Origin: DATACQ01 sp036555515
Lineage (GTDB): Bacteria > Desulfobacterota > Binatia > UBA9968
Direction of reading: 5' to 3'
Length of the DNA stretch: 64,000 bases
Assembly: GCA_036555515.1 (NCBI GenBank)
Contig: DATBLC010000264.1
Span: forward strand, 33,007 to 97,006
The notes under the pieces are model-generated. The model saw nothing but the letters and a program-made list of their open reading frames with translations, did no database searches and had not been told where the DNA came from. Made by a program: the position numbers and the translations under genes. Shown here piece after piece: positions 7,092-16,590 of the stretch (positions within the stretch are counted from its first letter, which is position 1; each line of letters begins with the position of its first letter).

Positions 7092-9611
7092 CTAACACGG
7101 CTGTATCGCTCGCTTTAGGAACTCGCCGGTAAATGAGCCCGGTGTCTGAGCGATCTGCTCGGGAACACCCCGGGCCACTACATAGCCCCCCTTTTCCCCG
7201 CCCTCGGGTCCCAGGTCTATAACGTAATCAACGGTTTTGATCACGTCGAGGTCATGCTCGACGATGACCATCGTGTTGCCCTCATCGGTCAAGCGGTGCA
7301 GCACTTCAAGAAGTCTCTTGATGTCGTCGAAATGCAGACCGCTAGTGGGCTCGTCGAGGACGTAGAGTGAACGGCCGGTTGACCGGCGCGCCAGTTCGCG
7401 CGCCAGTTTGACACGTTGCGCCTCGCCGCCGGAGAGCGCCGTGGCCGGCTGGCCCAGCGTCAAGTAACCTAGTCCGACCTCTCTGAGCACTCGCAGCCGC
7501 TCGAAGATAGCCGGAACGGCGCTAAACAGCTCGGCCGCCTGGTTAACGGTAAAATCCAGGATATCCGCGATACTCATTCCTTTGTACTTCACGTTGAGGG
7601 TCTCGCGATTGTAACGCTTACCTTTGCACACATCGCAGGTGACCGACACTTCCGGCAAGAAATACATATCGACTTTTATAACGCCGTCGCCCGCGCAAGC
7701 TTCGCAGCGGCCGCCTTTGGCGTTAAACGAAAAATGTTCCGCCCGGTAACCACGCACGCGCGCTTCCGGCAGTTGGGCGAAGAGGCCGCGCAAATGATCG
7801 AATATCGCGGTATAAGTGGCGGGGTTGGAACGTGGCGTTCGCCCGATGGGCGTCTGGTCGATGCCGATGACCCGGTCGAAATGCTCCCAGCCGGTGATCT
7901 CGTCGCAGGCGCCGGCCTTCACCTGGGAACGGTTAAAACGCCGCGCCGCGCTGTTGTAGAGAATATCGATGATCAGGCTGCTTTTGCCCGAGCCGGAAAC
8001 TCCGGTCACGCAGGTCATCGCGCCCACCGGAATTTCAACCGTAATGTTCTTGAGATTATGTTCGCGCGCGCCTTTGATCACGACAAAGCTCCCCGTGCCG
8101 CGGCGCCGCGGCCCAGGGGCGGTAATCGTTATCGCGCCTGAAAGATAACGCCCCGTCAGGGAATGCTCATCGCGCAGCAGCTCCGCCGGCGGACCTTGCG
8201 CCACCACCATGCCGCCTTGCACGCCCGCGCCCGGCCCCATGTCGATCACATGATCCGCCGCGAGAATGGACTCCCGGTCGTGCTCTACGACGATTAGCGA
8301 GTTGCCGGCATCGCGCAGTCGCTTGAGCAGCGCCAACAGTTGCGTATTGTCCCGAGGATGGAGGCCCAGACTGGGCTCGTCTAGAATGTAAAGCACGCCG
8401 GCAAGCTTCGCGCCGATCTGCGCTGCCAACCGGACTCTTTGCGCTTCGCCAGCCGACAGCGTGAGCGATGGGCGGTCGAGACTCAAGTAGTCGAGACCGA
8501 CTTGATTGAGAAACCCGAACCGGCTCGAAATTTCGCCGACGACCTGTCGTGCAATGACACTTTCTCTCGCATCGAACTCGAGGTTTCGGAAAAACTCCAG
8601 CGCCGCTCGGGCGGACAGTGCCGCCACCTGGGCAATGTTATGCTCGCCGACTCGTACCGCGAGGCTTTCCTTTTTAAGCCGGGTGCCCGCGCAAGTTTCG
8701 CAGGGCTGGCCGGTAACTGCGTCATCGCTCCGGTTGGGCCGTCCCGCGACCGAGCCCGTGCCGCCACACGCCGGGCAGGCACCCTGCGGGCTATTGAAGG
8801 AAAACAGGGCCGGCGTAATTTCCGGCAGCGTTGCGCCGCATTGCACGCAGGCAAGCTTGAGGCTGAAGAGCATTTGCCGCCGGGCGCCGCCGGCCACTTG
8901 AGCTTCGATTTTCACCACCCGATCGCCGTAACGCGCCGCCGTTTCTAGGGAGTCCCAAAGCCGCTTCTCCACACCGTCGCGTAACGCCAGCCGATCCACC
9001 ACGAGATCGATGGGCTCAGATAAGCGATCCGACAGGGCGGTCGCATCGGAAAGTTCAAGTATCTCATTGCCGATCTTGACACGCGCGAACCCGTCGCCCG
9101 CCAATTCATCGAGGCACTGGCGCCGCGACTCTTGACCCCCCGCCGCGATGGGTGCGAGCACGAGCAGCCGGGTTTGCTCCGGCAGCGCAGCCACACGGTT
9201 GGCAATTTGTTCTATGGTAAAGGCAGCGATCGCGGCGCCACACTGCGGGCAGCTCGGCCGGCCGACGCGGGCGAACAAGAGCCTGAGATAGTCGTAGATC
9301 TCAGTAAGCGTGCCTACGGTGGAGCGCGCGGTATAAAAGCCGCAGGATTGCCCAATCGCAATGGCTGGAGAAAGGCCGTCGATGGCGTCCACGTCCGGCT
9401 TTTCGATCTGCCGCAAGAACTGGCGCGCGTCAGCGCTGAGAGATTCGAGGTAACGCCGTTGCCCTTCGGCATAGAGGGTGTCGAAGGCGAGAGTAGATTT
9501 GCCCGACCCGGAAACGCCGGTGATGACCACCAGCCGGTCACGTGGGATTTCCAGGGCGATGTTTTTAAGATTATGAACGCGCGCCCCGGCGACGACGATG
9601 CTGCGCGCCAT
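7092..9611 (-). CDS. uvrA: UvrA-family excinuclease ATPase, shortened form
   Basis: UvrA is the damage-scanning ATPase of nucleotide excision repair. Two ABC modules are visible, with Walker A GVSGSGKS at residues 32-39 and 537-544, Walker B/H-loop ILDEPSLGLHPRD and VLDEPTSGLHFDD, a CPQC pair at 121-124, an intact UvrB-binding region (about 130-250) and the C-terminal zinc module CEACAGDG..CDVCKGKRYNRETL. The protein is 839 aa against about 940 usually. The missing part is between CPAC (279-282) and CETC (304-307), where only 21 residues replace roughly 100. The first signature motif is LSAGEAQR (385-392) instead of LSGGEAQR; the second is normal. ATG 9611 is chosen by homology (MARSIVVAGARVHNLKNI). 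It lies 103 bp downstream of pmm. Confidence 0.9.
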   Translation of the reverse strand: MARSIVVAGARVHNLKNIALEIPRDRLVVITGVSGSGKSTLAFDTLYAEGQRRYLESLSADARQFLRQIEKPDVDAIDGLSPAIAIGQSCGFYTARSTVGTLTEIYDYLRLLFARVGRPSCPQCGAAIAAFTIEQIANRVAALPEQTRLLVLAPIAAGGQESRRQCLDELAGDGFARVKIGNEILELSDATALSDRLSEPIDLVVDRLALRDGVEKRLWDSLETAARYGDRVVKIEAQVAGGARRQMLFSLKLACVQCGATLPEITPALFSFNSPQGACPACGGTGSVAGRPNRSDDAVTGQPCETCAGTRLKKESLAVRVGEHNIAQVAALSARAALEFFRNLEFDARESVIARQVVGEISSRFGFLNQVGLDYLSLDRPSLTLSAGEAQRVRLAAQIGAKLAGVLYILDEPSLGLHPRDNTQLLALLKRLRDAGNSLIVVEHDRESILAADHVIDMGPGAGVQGGMVVAQGPPAELLRDEHSLTGRYLSGAITITAPGPRRRGTGSFVVIKGAREHNLKNITVEIPVGAMTCVTGVSGSGKSSLIIDILYNSAARRFNRSQVKAGACDEITGWEHFDRVIGIDQTPIGRTPRSNPATYTAIFDHLRGLFAQLPEARVRGYRAEHFSFNAKGGRCEACAGDGVIKVDMYFLPEVSVTCDVCKGKRYNRETLNVKYKGMSIADILDFTVNQAAELFSAVPAIFERLRVLREVGLGYLTLGQPATALSGGEAQRVKLARELARRSTGRSLYVLDEPTSGLHFDDIKRLLEVLHRLTDEGNTMVIVEHDLDVIKTVDYVIDLGPEGGEKGGYVVARGVPEQIAQTPGSFTGEFLKRAIQPC

Positions 9612-9714
9612 CCGAAGTCCTAAGAGTTTTCCAGCTGGTTTCTCATAAACCCATTGCGCAGGCGTGAAAGGCGGCAATGAAATATTGTAACATTGGACGG
9701 CATATGAGTATTTT

Positions 9715-11070
9715 TCACCAGCCTGCGAGTTCCTTGAGTTTGTCTTCGATGATGGCCCGGTACTCGTTGAGCCGCTCCGTCGAGGAGGCCTCAAAGCGCA
9801 GCACAAGCGCCGGCTGCGTATTCGAGGCGCGAATGAGTCCCCACCCCTCAGCGAATTTCACCCGCGCCCCGTCCACGTCGATGACCTCGTAGTGCCGACG
9901 GAAATATTCCGTCGCTTTGCGGGCGAGCGCGAACTTTTTATCATCGGGGCAGTCCACGCGCAGCTCCGGTGTCGAAACGCTTTTGGGCAGATCGTCAAGC
10001 AACGCGGACAGCGGGCGGTCCGAGCGCGCGAGAATTTCCAGGAGTCTGAGCGAAGCGTAGATCGCGTCGTCATAACCGAAATAGCGTTCCTTAAAAAACA
10101 TGTGGCCGCTCATCTCGCCGGCCAGCAGCGCCTGGGTCTCTTTCATTTTCGCCTTGAGCAGCGAATGGCCCGCCTTCCACATGATCGGCGTGCCGTTGTG
10201 TTTGGCGATGTCATCGTAGAGCCGCTGCGAGCATTTGACTTCCGAGATCACGACGGCCTTGGGATTACGCCCGAGCACGTCGCGAGCGAACAACACTAGC
10301 AACTCATCGCCCCAGAGAATATTGCCCTTTTCATCAACGACGCCGATGCGGTCGGCGTCGCCGTCGTAGGCGATGCCGACGTCGGCATGTTCTTCCCGGA
10401 CTTTGTCAATCAACATCGTCAGGTTTTCCGGCACCGTCGGATCCGGATGGTGCAGCGGAAAGCGGCCATCGGGCGTGCAGGCGATTTCCCAAACCGCGCA
10501 GCCAAGTCGGCGAAATAGCGGCGGCGCCACCGGCCCTCCCACGCCGCTGCCGGCATCGACGACGACTTTGAGAGGGCGCCTGAGTTGCGCCACGTCGGAT
10601 AAGAGATATTTGTGGTAAGGCGGCACGATCTCATAGCGCTCGACCGCGCCGCCGCCGATTTCGTGGAACTGGCGACGATCCATTTTGGCGCGAATGTCCT
10701 CAATCTGCGCTCCGTAAACCGTGTCTTTGCCCAGACATATTTTGAACCCGTTGTATTCGGACGGATTATGGCTCGCGGTGACTTGAATGCCGCCGTCGGC
10801 GTCGAGATGATACAACGAAAAATAAAGCAGCGGCGTCGGACAAACGCCGATATCGTAAACATGCAGACCGGCGACCATCAGGCCCTCGATCACCGCCTCT
10901 GCATAAGGATCGGATGTGACCCGGCAATCGCGGCCGACGCTAACCCGCCGACCGCCACGCTCTGCTATCGCCGTGCCATGGACCTTGCCGAGCAGCAACG
11001 CGAATTTCCCGTCAATATCCTTTTCCGCCAGGCCTCGAATGTCGTATTCACGAAAAATCGCTGGATTCAT
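9715..11070 (-). CDS. Phosphomannomutase/phosphoglucomutase
   Basis: This 451-residue enzyme belongs to the alpha-D-phosphohexomutase family, which interconverts hexose 1- and 6-phosphates for LPS, alginate or other surface sugars. The phosphoserine loop (QVTASHNPSEYNGFK), metal-binding loop (YDGDADRIGVVD), sugar-specificity loop (LAGEMSGHMFF) and C-terminal phosphate-binding loop (LRFEASSTERL) are all present in the right order. The GEMSGH loop is typical of AlgC/ManB-type bifunctional enzymes rather than GlmM. Its ATG overlaps the pdxA stop by 4 bp (ATGA), indicating translational coupling. Confidence 0.92.
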   Translation of the reverse strand: MNPAIFREYDIRGLAEKDIDGKFALLLGKVHGTAIAERGGRRVSVGRDCRVTSDPYAEAVIEGLMVAGLHVYDIGVCPTPLLYFSLYHLDADGGIQVTASHNPSEYNGFKICLGKDTVYGAQIEDIRAKMDRRQFHEIGGGAVERYEIVPPYHKYLLSDVAQLRRPLKVVVDAGSGVGGPVAPPLFRRLGCAVWEIACTPDGRFPLHHPDPTVPENLTMLIDKVREEHADVGIAYDGDADRIGVVDEKGNILWGDELLVLFARDVLGRNPKAVVISEVKCSQRLYDDIAKHNGTPIMWKAGHSLLKAKMKETQALLAGEMSGHMFFKERYFGYDDAIYASLRLLEILARSDRPLSALLDDLPKSVSTPELRVDCPDDKKFALARKATEYFRRHYEVIDVDGARVKFAEGWGLIRASNTQPALVLRFEASSTERLNEYRAIIEDKLKELAGW

Positions 11071-12143
11071 TCCCGCTCTGCCTTTCTCTCCAGCCGCTTA
11101 TTTACGCGCGCCAGCCGCGCCGCCAACAGAATTGCCTCTTTCATGCTCGACGCGTCGGCCTTCCCTTTTCCGGCGATATCGTAGGCCGTGCCATGATCCA
11201 CCGAGGTGCGGACAAACGGCGGACCAAGTGTCAGTGCCACCCCGCCGAAGAAATGATGCAGCTTTAGCGGGATCAACCCCTGGTCGTGATACATGCACAC
11301 CACGGCATCATAATCCCCTCGGGCGGCGTGATGAAACAGGCTGTCAGCAGGAAACGGGCCGCTGACTGCGACGCCTTTCATTGCCGCTGCTTTGACCGCT
11401 GGACCGATAACTCTGATCTCTTCGTCTCCGAAAATTCCCTCTTCGCCGCCATGAGGATTCAAGGCCGCCACGGCGATGCGCGGGCGTTCAATGCCAAAAA
11501 AATCTGCGAGACTCCGGTGCACTAACTCGATGGTGGTTTGAATACTATCGATACTAAGGGCGCGCGGAACTTTGTTGAAAGCTATATGGCCGGTCACTGG
11601 CACAACGCGTAGTTTGCGCCCCACCAACATCATACGGCACTCGCGGGTGCGGCTCAGTTCGGCGAGCAATTCCGTGTGGCCGGGGTAATTATAGCCAGCG
11701 TCGATAAGAATGCTCTTGCTGATAGGCGCCGTTGCGATAGCGTCGGCGAGCCCCATCAATGCCAGTTTCGCCGCAACGCTGATATAGCGGAAGGCAGCGT
11801 GCCCGCCCGCCCTGGACGGCATGCCCGGACGCGACTCCGCCGCCTTCAGAGAGGACAACGAGCAAACCACCATTCCGGCGCCGCCGTTGAGCATCGGCAA
11901 CAGCGGCTCTCTCTGGCTCCAACGAATGAGTTTGAGATGAGTTTTGCCGCGCCGGCTCGTGCGCTCCAACACTTCCCAATCGCCCAGGACCAACGGGCGG
12001 CAGTTTTTTTTAATCACCGGGTCGGCCAGCGCTTTGAGAACCACCTCGGGCCCGATGCCCGCGGGATCGCCCATCGTTACGGCCACAATAGGTTTACGCA
12101 ACCGCATCTGCCGGCGAGCGCCAGCGCTTAAGGTTTTTCGCAT
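11067..12143 (-). CDS. pdxA: 4-hydroxythreonine-4-phosphate dehydrogenase PdxA
   Basis: PdxA oxidises 4-phosphohydroxy-L-threonine in DXP-dependent pyridoxal phosphate synthesis. The product has the family start VAVTMGDPAGIGPEV and the three metal-binding histidine contexts: VTGHIAFNKVP, LNPHGGEEG and YHDQGLIPLK. It also ends in the ASSMKEAI region typical of the family. Length (358 aa from ATG 12143) is slightly above normal because of a short basic N-terminal extension; TTG 12155 and ATG 12107 are alternative starts. It follows surA by about 30 bp, the surA-pdxA order known from enterobacteria. It overlaps pmm by 4 bp. Confidence 0.94.
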   Translation of the reverse strand: MRKTLSAGARRQMRLRKPIVAVTMGDPAGIGPEVVLKALADPVIKKNCRPLVLGDWEVLERTSRRGKTHLKLIRWSQREPLLPMLNGGAGMVVCSLSSLKAAESRPGMPSRAGGHAAFRYISVAAKLALMGLADAIATAPISKSILIDAGYNYPGHTELLAELSRTRECRMMLVGRKLRVVPVTGHIAFNKVPRALSIDSIQTTIELVHRSLADFFGIERPRIAVAALNPHGGEEGIFGDEEIRVIGPAVKAAAMKGVAVSGPFPADSLFHHAARGDYDAVVCMYHDQGLIPLKLHHFFGGVALTLGPPFVRTSVDHGTAYDIAGKGKADASSMKEAILLAARLARVNKRLERKAERE

Positions 12144-12173
12144 CCCCGTCCGCAAGATAAAGAAACAATGGTA

Positions 12174-13508
12174 TCAGGGCTTTTTGCTTGAGAAAGGATT
12201 CAGCGTGTCGACAACTGAAGAGAAAAAGCCGCCGGACTTCTTTGAATCCGAGCCGGACGCACCGTCACTGGATTTTTCCAGCGGGGGAGAGAGCACATCC
12301 GGCGCGTCGTCAACGCGCTCGGTGGCAAAGAGCGGCGCGCCGAAAACGCTGACTATACTCTTGTCAGCCAACGGGCCTTTAGGATCAAGTTCATCAAGCG
12401 GGGTTTCCTTGATGACGTAGGAAAGCGGATTGAAGTAACTCAAAAACGTCCGCTCCTGGCGGTTGGTCCGCGTGGATTTGGCGATCAGGGAATCCATGGT
12501 CCCTTCCTTGGATTCCTCGGGTTTAAAGACGACGCCGGCCAGTTTGACGTCGACGCGATGCTTTCTGCGTAGATCGGTTTTAAGCCACTTCAGAAAGCGC
12601 TCCTCCAGGGCTTTCCCGGCGAGCTCAGCTTTGATCTTCGGCGCCGCCGACGAAAGCGGTTCCACGGCGCCGCTCACCCGCGCCTCCAACTTTACGATAT
12701 GATAGCCCATGGTAGTGCGAAATGGCTCGCTAACTTGTCCCACGGCAAGCTTCTCAAAAGCGGTCTCATCGAGGCCCGCGATCAATGTGCCGCGATTCAC
12801 CCAGCCGATGTCGCCGCCGTCGCCGCGGCCCGCGCCTTCAGAAAACTCCCCCGCCAACTTGGCGAAATCCTCCCCGGCTTTGATTCGTCCATAAATTTCC
12901 GTTGTCTTCGCCAGTGTGGTCTGGACGACTTCCGGTGCGGCGTTTTCTGAGAGTGAAAGAAGGATATGGCGAATGCGCGCCCGATCCCCGGTGCGGAAAT
13001 TTTTCGAGTTGATCTGGTAATAGCGCTCGACATCCGCGTCGGTAACGCTGATCTTGCTTCGCACCTGGCGCCGCACCAGCTCGCTTTTCGCCAGCTCGTT
13101 TTTGACCGATTCCTTGTAGCCGTCGAGAGTCATTCCTTCGCGGGCCAACGCCATTTTAAAATCGCTCTCCGATAGCCGGTTGTTCTTCTTGACCTCTTCT
13201 ATATACTGCTCGACATCCTCGCTGGTAACCGTTATACCCGCTCCCCGAATCTCGGCATCCAGAAGCTTTTCGGTGATGAATTGCTCAAGTACGTCGCTGT
13301 CGCTTTGATTGATGCGGTTGAGATCTCCCGTCGGAAATTCCACTTTTAGTTTGCGTTTGGCGTATTCCTCGACATTGCGCAGCGTGTAGGGCTCTCCGTC
13401 GATAACCGCGATCAATCGATCGACAACACGGGCCGACAACGTTGTCGGCAAAACGGCTATGACGATGAGCAAAAAGAAACGGCTCTTGGCGATTAAATGC
13501 CTCGGCAT
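12174..13508 (-). CDS. surA: SurA-like periplasmic chaperone / parvulin peptidyl-prolyl isomerase
   Basis: SurA helps outer-membrane proteins fold in the periplasm. The 444-residue product has a signal peptide ending near TLSA (residue 26), then a SurA_N-type helical region (about 27-170). One parvulin domain follows (about 175-275), beginning ARIRHILLSLSE and ending MGYHIVKLEAR, with the GGDIGWV loop between. E. coli SurA has two parvulin domains; only one is visible here. Residues from about 310 form an unusual extension ending in a Ser/Lys-rich stretch and a SSVVDTLNPF motif. I do not recognise the extension. It heads the surA-pdxA-pmm-uvrA run. Confidence 0.87.
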   Translation of the reverse strand: MPRHLIAKSRFFLLIVIAVLPTTLSARVVDRLIAVIDGEPYTLRNVEEYAKRKLKVEFPTGDLNRINQSDSDVLEQFITEKLLDAEIRGAGITVTSEDVEQYIEEVKKNNRLSESDFKMALAREGMTLDGYKESVKNELAKSELVRRQVRSKISVTDADVERYYQINSKNFRTGDRARIRHILLSLSENAAPEVVQTTLAKTTEIYGRIKAGEDFAKLAGEFSEGAGRGDGGDIGWVNRGTLIAGLDETAFEKLAVGQVSEPFRTTMGYHIVKLEARVSGAVEPLSSAAPKIKAELAGKALEERFLKWLKTDLRRKHRVDVKLAGVVFKPEESKEGTMDSLIAKSTRTNRQERTFLSYFNPLSYVIKETPLDELDPKGPLADKSIVSVFGAPLFATERVDDAPDVLSPPLEKSSDGASGSDSKKSGGFFSSVVDTLNPFSSKKP

Positions 13509-13657
13509 AGGAGGACCCCACCCGTCGAAACAGAATAATCTCCGTCAAGAAGTAACACATCCGGTTTTCAAAACCAAACGACACCGTTGCGTAATCGGCG
13601 CGTCCCATCCCCCACGGTGGTGGTAACGCACCGGAGCCCGCGACGCAACTGCGGAAA

Positions 13658-14581
13658 TTAGCCGGGGTTGTGGGCTCTGAGGTAAAAGGAAATATCTAAA
13701 TACTTCTCTACGGGCGGTACGGGCGATTTAAGCCGGCCCGTCTCGGCGCGCAACGCGAGTACTGCGGTTATTCCTGGGATATTAGGCTCCGCGCGGGGAT
13801 AGAGACCGTAAAGGGGGTCCAAAAGGGCAGCGAGCGTCTTCTCGGCGCGGGTTTCGTTGAGGCCCGCATGCTGGTTGAGAAGACGCAAGCAAGCGTGGCG
13901 ATTGGCGCGATCAAAGCACCACTGCGTCGCCGCGACATAAGCTCGAATATAATTGACAAGCGCTTCTTGATTTTCTCTCGCCCAACGTCGCACCGCGGCA
14001 CCGCAGGTGGCCTGATAGACAGGCTCAATGCCGTCGCCCCGCGCCAGCAGATGGCAGCCCGACTCCAAGGCGTCTTCAACATAGGGCGACGTCAATAAAG
14101 TCGCCGCGATTCTCTTCTCCAATAGCGCGCTATAGCGCCGCTCCCATCCGCCGACCTCAATGAGAGTGTAGTCCTCAGGCCCCAGACCGTTGGCGCGAAG
14201 AAACTTATCCAACAAAAAGACAAAACCCGTGCTTCTGGAATCGACGCCCAACGATTGCCCCCTAAGACTTTCAACGTCGCGATATCCTTCACCAGCGACC
14301 ACGCTCATCAGACCGCTGTGCAGGCCCATGAAAAGAAAAAGATCCGACCGCGTTTTACCCTCCACTGCCGCGACGACGTCGTCCGCTGCTGGGTGGCCGA
14401 TTTCGAACTGACCGGCTTCAAGCGCCGCGATCAGAAAGTCCGAACCCGGAGTATAGGTGGCTTCGACTTCAAGGCCATGACTGGCGAAAATTCCGTACTC
14501 CATCGCCGCATGGACCGGCAGATTATAAGCCGCGCGAAATTGGATCAGTCGAAGTTTTTGCCGTCGTTGGTTAGCCGACAT
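13658..14581 (-). CDS. NMT1/THI5-like substrate-binding protein without signal peptide
   Basis: The 307-residue product has the type 2 periplasmic-binding fold pattern of the NMT1/THI5 group: LRLIQFRAAYNLPVHAAMEYGIFASHGLEVE near the N-terminus, then FEIGHPAADDVV and LRGQSLGVDSRSTGFVFLLDKFL. No hydrophobic signal sequence is visible, so it is either cytoplasmic or exported in another way. ATG 14581 has AAGGGA upstream; GTG 14584 is equivalent. It is divergent from the ABC permease gene at 14688, and a 106-bp shared intergenic region probably holds both promoters. The ligand is unknown. Relatives bind pyrimidine precursors, sulfonates or aromatic compounds. Confidence 0.82.
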   Translation of the reverse strand: MSANQRRQKLRLIQFRAAYNLPVHAAMEYGIFASHGLEVEATYTPGSDFLIAALEAGQFEIGHPAADDVVAAVEGKTRSDLFLFMGLHSGLMSVVAGEGYRDVESLRGQSLGVDSRSTGFVFLLDKFLRANGLGPEDYTLIEVGGWERRYSALLEKRIAATLLTSPYVEDALESGCHLLARGDGIEPVYQATCGAAVRRWARENQEALVNYIRAYVAATQWCFDRANRHACLRLLNQHAGLNETRAEKTLAALLDPLYGLYPRAEPNIPGITAVLALRAETGRLKSPVPPVEKYLDISFYLRAHNPG

Positions 14582-14687
14582 CACATAGTTCCCTTGACAT
14601 CAGCTTGACGATTCGATACCGAAGGGTTGCCATAGCTCATCAGCCATAACTCTTACTTGACAGTCCATGTAACGGGAAGTCGAAAAA

Positions 14688-15476
14688 ATGAACCACGGCG
14701 AAGGCGGCGACCTTTTCGGCAACGCAAAGTGGTCCATACTCTTTTTTCTCGGTCTCGTCGCTCTTTGGCAACTCCTCCTGCCTTTCTCAAACGTGCCCAA
14801 CTACCTCCTTCCCACGCCGCTTGCCATCGTCGAGGAATTCGGCAAAAAGGGCGGCCTGATTATCAAACATTTGATTCCGACATTCAACGAAACGGTCTTG
14901 GGTTTTCTTATCGGCGCCATCGTCGGCATTGGTTCCGGCCTTGGCATCGTCTATTCTCGATTTCTCTGGGTAACCATTTATCCGGCGCTCGTCGTCATCG
15001 GTTCGATTCCGAGAATCGCCATTACTCCACTGATTTTGATCTGGTTGGGTATTGACAGTCTTTGGTCCAAGGTCACCATTGCTTTTCTGACCGCGTTTTT
15101 TCCCATGGTGGTGAATTCCGTCGTCGGCTTTGCGCAAATCGAAAATGACATGTTAGATTTGGCCAAAACCATGGGCATGAGCCGTTGGACCGAATTTAAA
15201 AAAATTCGCCTGCCCAACTCGGTGCCGTACTTGTTCGCCGGTTTTAAGGCCTCCATCGCGCTCGCCGTCATCGGCGCCGTGGTCGCCGAATTCGTTGCCG
15301 GACAAAAGGGTCTGGGTTACCTCATCATCGTCGCAAATAACGACATGAACTCCGCGCTGATCTTCGCCTCGATCATCGTTCTTTCGATGATGTCGCTGGC
15401 ATTATTCGGGGTCATCGTTGGATTGGAAAAAAGGCTGATGCCCTGGCGCCGGGGCGTTCAGCCCACGGAGACTTAA
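14688..15476 (+). CDS. ABC transporter permease, SsuC/TauC family
   Basis: This 262-residue inner-membrane protein has about six hydrophobic segments and the binding-protein-dependent permease signature near residues 165-190 (LAKTMGMSRWTEFKKIRLPNSVPYLF, the EAA-type loop contacting the ATPase). It is closest in style to permeases of the nitrate/sulfonate/taurine group. GGGAAG precedes the ATG. It is followed after 21 bp by the binding protein (15498) and then by the ATPase (16591), so the three form a complete importer in permease-binding protein-ATPase order. Confidence 0.9.
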   Translation: MNHGEGGDLFGNAKWSILFFLGLVALWQLLLPFSNVPNYLLPTPLAIVEEFGKKGGLIIKHLIPTFNETVLGFLIGAIVGIGSGLGIVYSRFLWVTIYPALVVIGSIPRIAITPLILIWLGIDSLWSKVTIAFLTAFFPMVVNSVVGFAQIENDMLDLAKTMGMSRWTEFKKIRLPNSVPYLFAGFKASIALAVIGAVVAEFVAGQKGLGYLIIVANNDMNSALIFASIIVLSMMSLALFGVIVGLEKRLMPWRRGVQPTET

Positions 15477-15497
15477 ACGGGCGCAAGGAGAAAGGTT

Positions 15498-16499
15498 ATG
15501 AAGATCACGTTGACTCGTTTCGCTTTCTTGCTGCTGGCGGGCGCGACTCTGGCCAGCCCAGCCCGGGGCGCCGCGGTGGCGGAGGAGGTCAAAGTTCAGC
15601 TGGATTGGATTCTTGGCGGCAAACATGTGCCGTTCTTTGTCGCCCGCGATCGAGGCCATTTCAGGGGCAAAGGTCTGGAAGTAAGACTACTCGAAGGGCG
15701 CGGCTCGCTGCAGCCGGCGCAGTTCGTCGATACCAAGCAAGCGGATTACGGCTACGGCGACTTGATCACCGCCGTTCAAGTCATGGCCAAAGGCGGCAAG
15801 AACCGAGCCATCGGCACCGGCATGGTCTTTCAAGGGGGTGGATATATCTTCCTCGAAGAGTCGGGAATCAAAGTGCCGAAAGATCTCGAAGGCAAAAGCT
15901 TCGGCACGACGCCAGGCGATTTCGGCCAGGTTCTCTTGCCGGCGCTCGGCGCCGCCGCAAAATTCGATCACACCAAAGTCATTATCAAGAACATCGACGC
16001 CGCCGTGCGCACGCCCGCGTTCTTCGAACGCAAGATCGATTTTCTCGCCGGTGCCCGGGGTTCGAGCGTGCCGCGCATGGCCGTCGTTGCCAAACGCCAG
16101 AACAGAAAAATCGGCTATCTTTATTTCAGGGACATGGGAATCAATTCCTACGGCCACGTCATTCAAGTGCACGAAGAGCGCATCAAGACCAACCCGGACC
16201 AGATCAAGCGCTTCATGGCCGCGCTGATGGACGCGTGGGAATGGTCCATAAAAAATCCGCAACAAGCTCTGGATATTTTCATGACCGCCAACCCGGAAAA
16301 GGACCGGGAAATCACCGCCGCTGAAATGCAGGACGGCCTGGGCGATATTCAAGATCCTGAGACCAAACAGTTCGGCCTCGGATACATGAAAGAGGCGATG
16401 ATGAAACGGTCAGGAGAACTGGCCAACAAATATGCCGGTTTGGACAAGCCCATCGACTACAAGATGATCTACACGAACCAGTTCATTCCCAAGAACTAA
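15498..16499 (+). CDS. NMT1/THI5-like ABC transporter substrate-binding protein
   Basis: The 333-residue product begins with a signal peptide (ITLTRFAFLLLAGATLASPARGA) and continues with EEVKVQLDWILGGKHVPFFVARDRGHF. That VQLDW..GGxH segment is the start of mature NMT1-domain binding proteins that resemble yeast HMP-phosphate synthase Thi5. AAGGAG lies seven bases before the ATG. It is the binding component for the permease (14688) and ATPase (16591). A pyrimidine-like or small aromatic ligand would fit both the family and the nearby molybdenum hydroxylase, but this is inference. Confidence 0.9.
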   Translation: MKITLTRFAFLLLAGATLASPARGAAVAEEVKVQLDWILGGKHVPFFVARDRGHFRGKGLEVRLLEGRGSLQPAQFVDTKQADYGYGDLITAVQVMAKGGKNRAIGTGMVFQGGGYIFLEESGIKVPKDLEGKSFGTTPGDFGQVLLPALGAAAKFDHTKVIIKNIDAAVRTPAFFERKIDFLAGARGSSVPRMAVVAKRQNRKIGYLYFRDMGINSYGHVIQVHEERIKTNPDQIKRFMAALMDAWEWSIKNPQQALDIFMTANPEKDREITAAEMQDGLGDIQDPETKQFGLGYMKEAMMKRSGELANKYAGLDKPIDYKMIYTNQFIPKN

Positions 16500-16590
16500 G
16501 ATCGATAAGGCTTGGAGGATAGCTTTGCGTCAGCGTCCTGGTTCGACCCTTTCGAAATCGGTAAAGCGTTAGACGGAACGGCACGAACCC

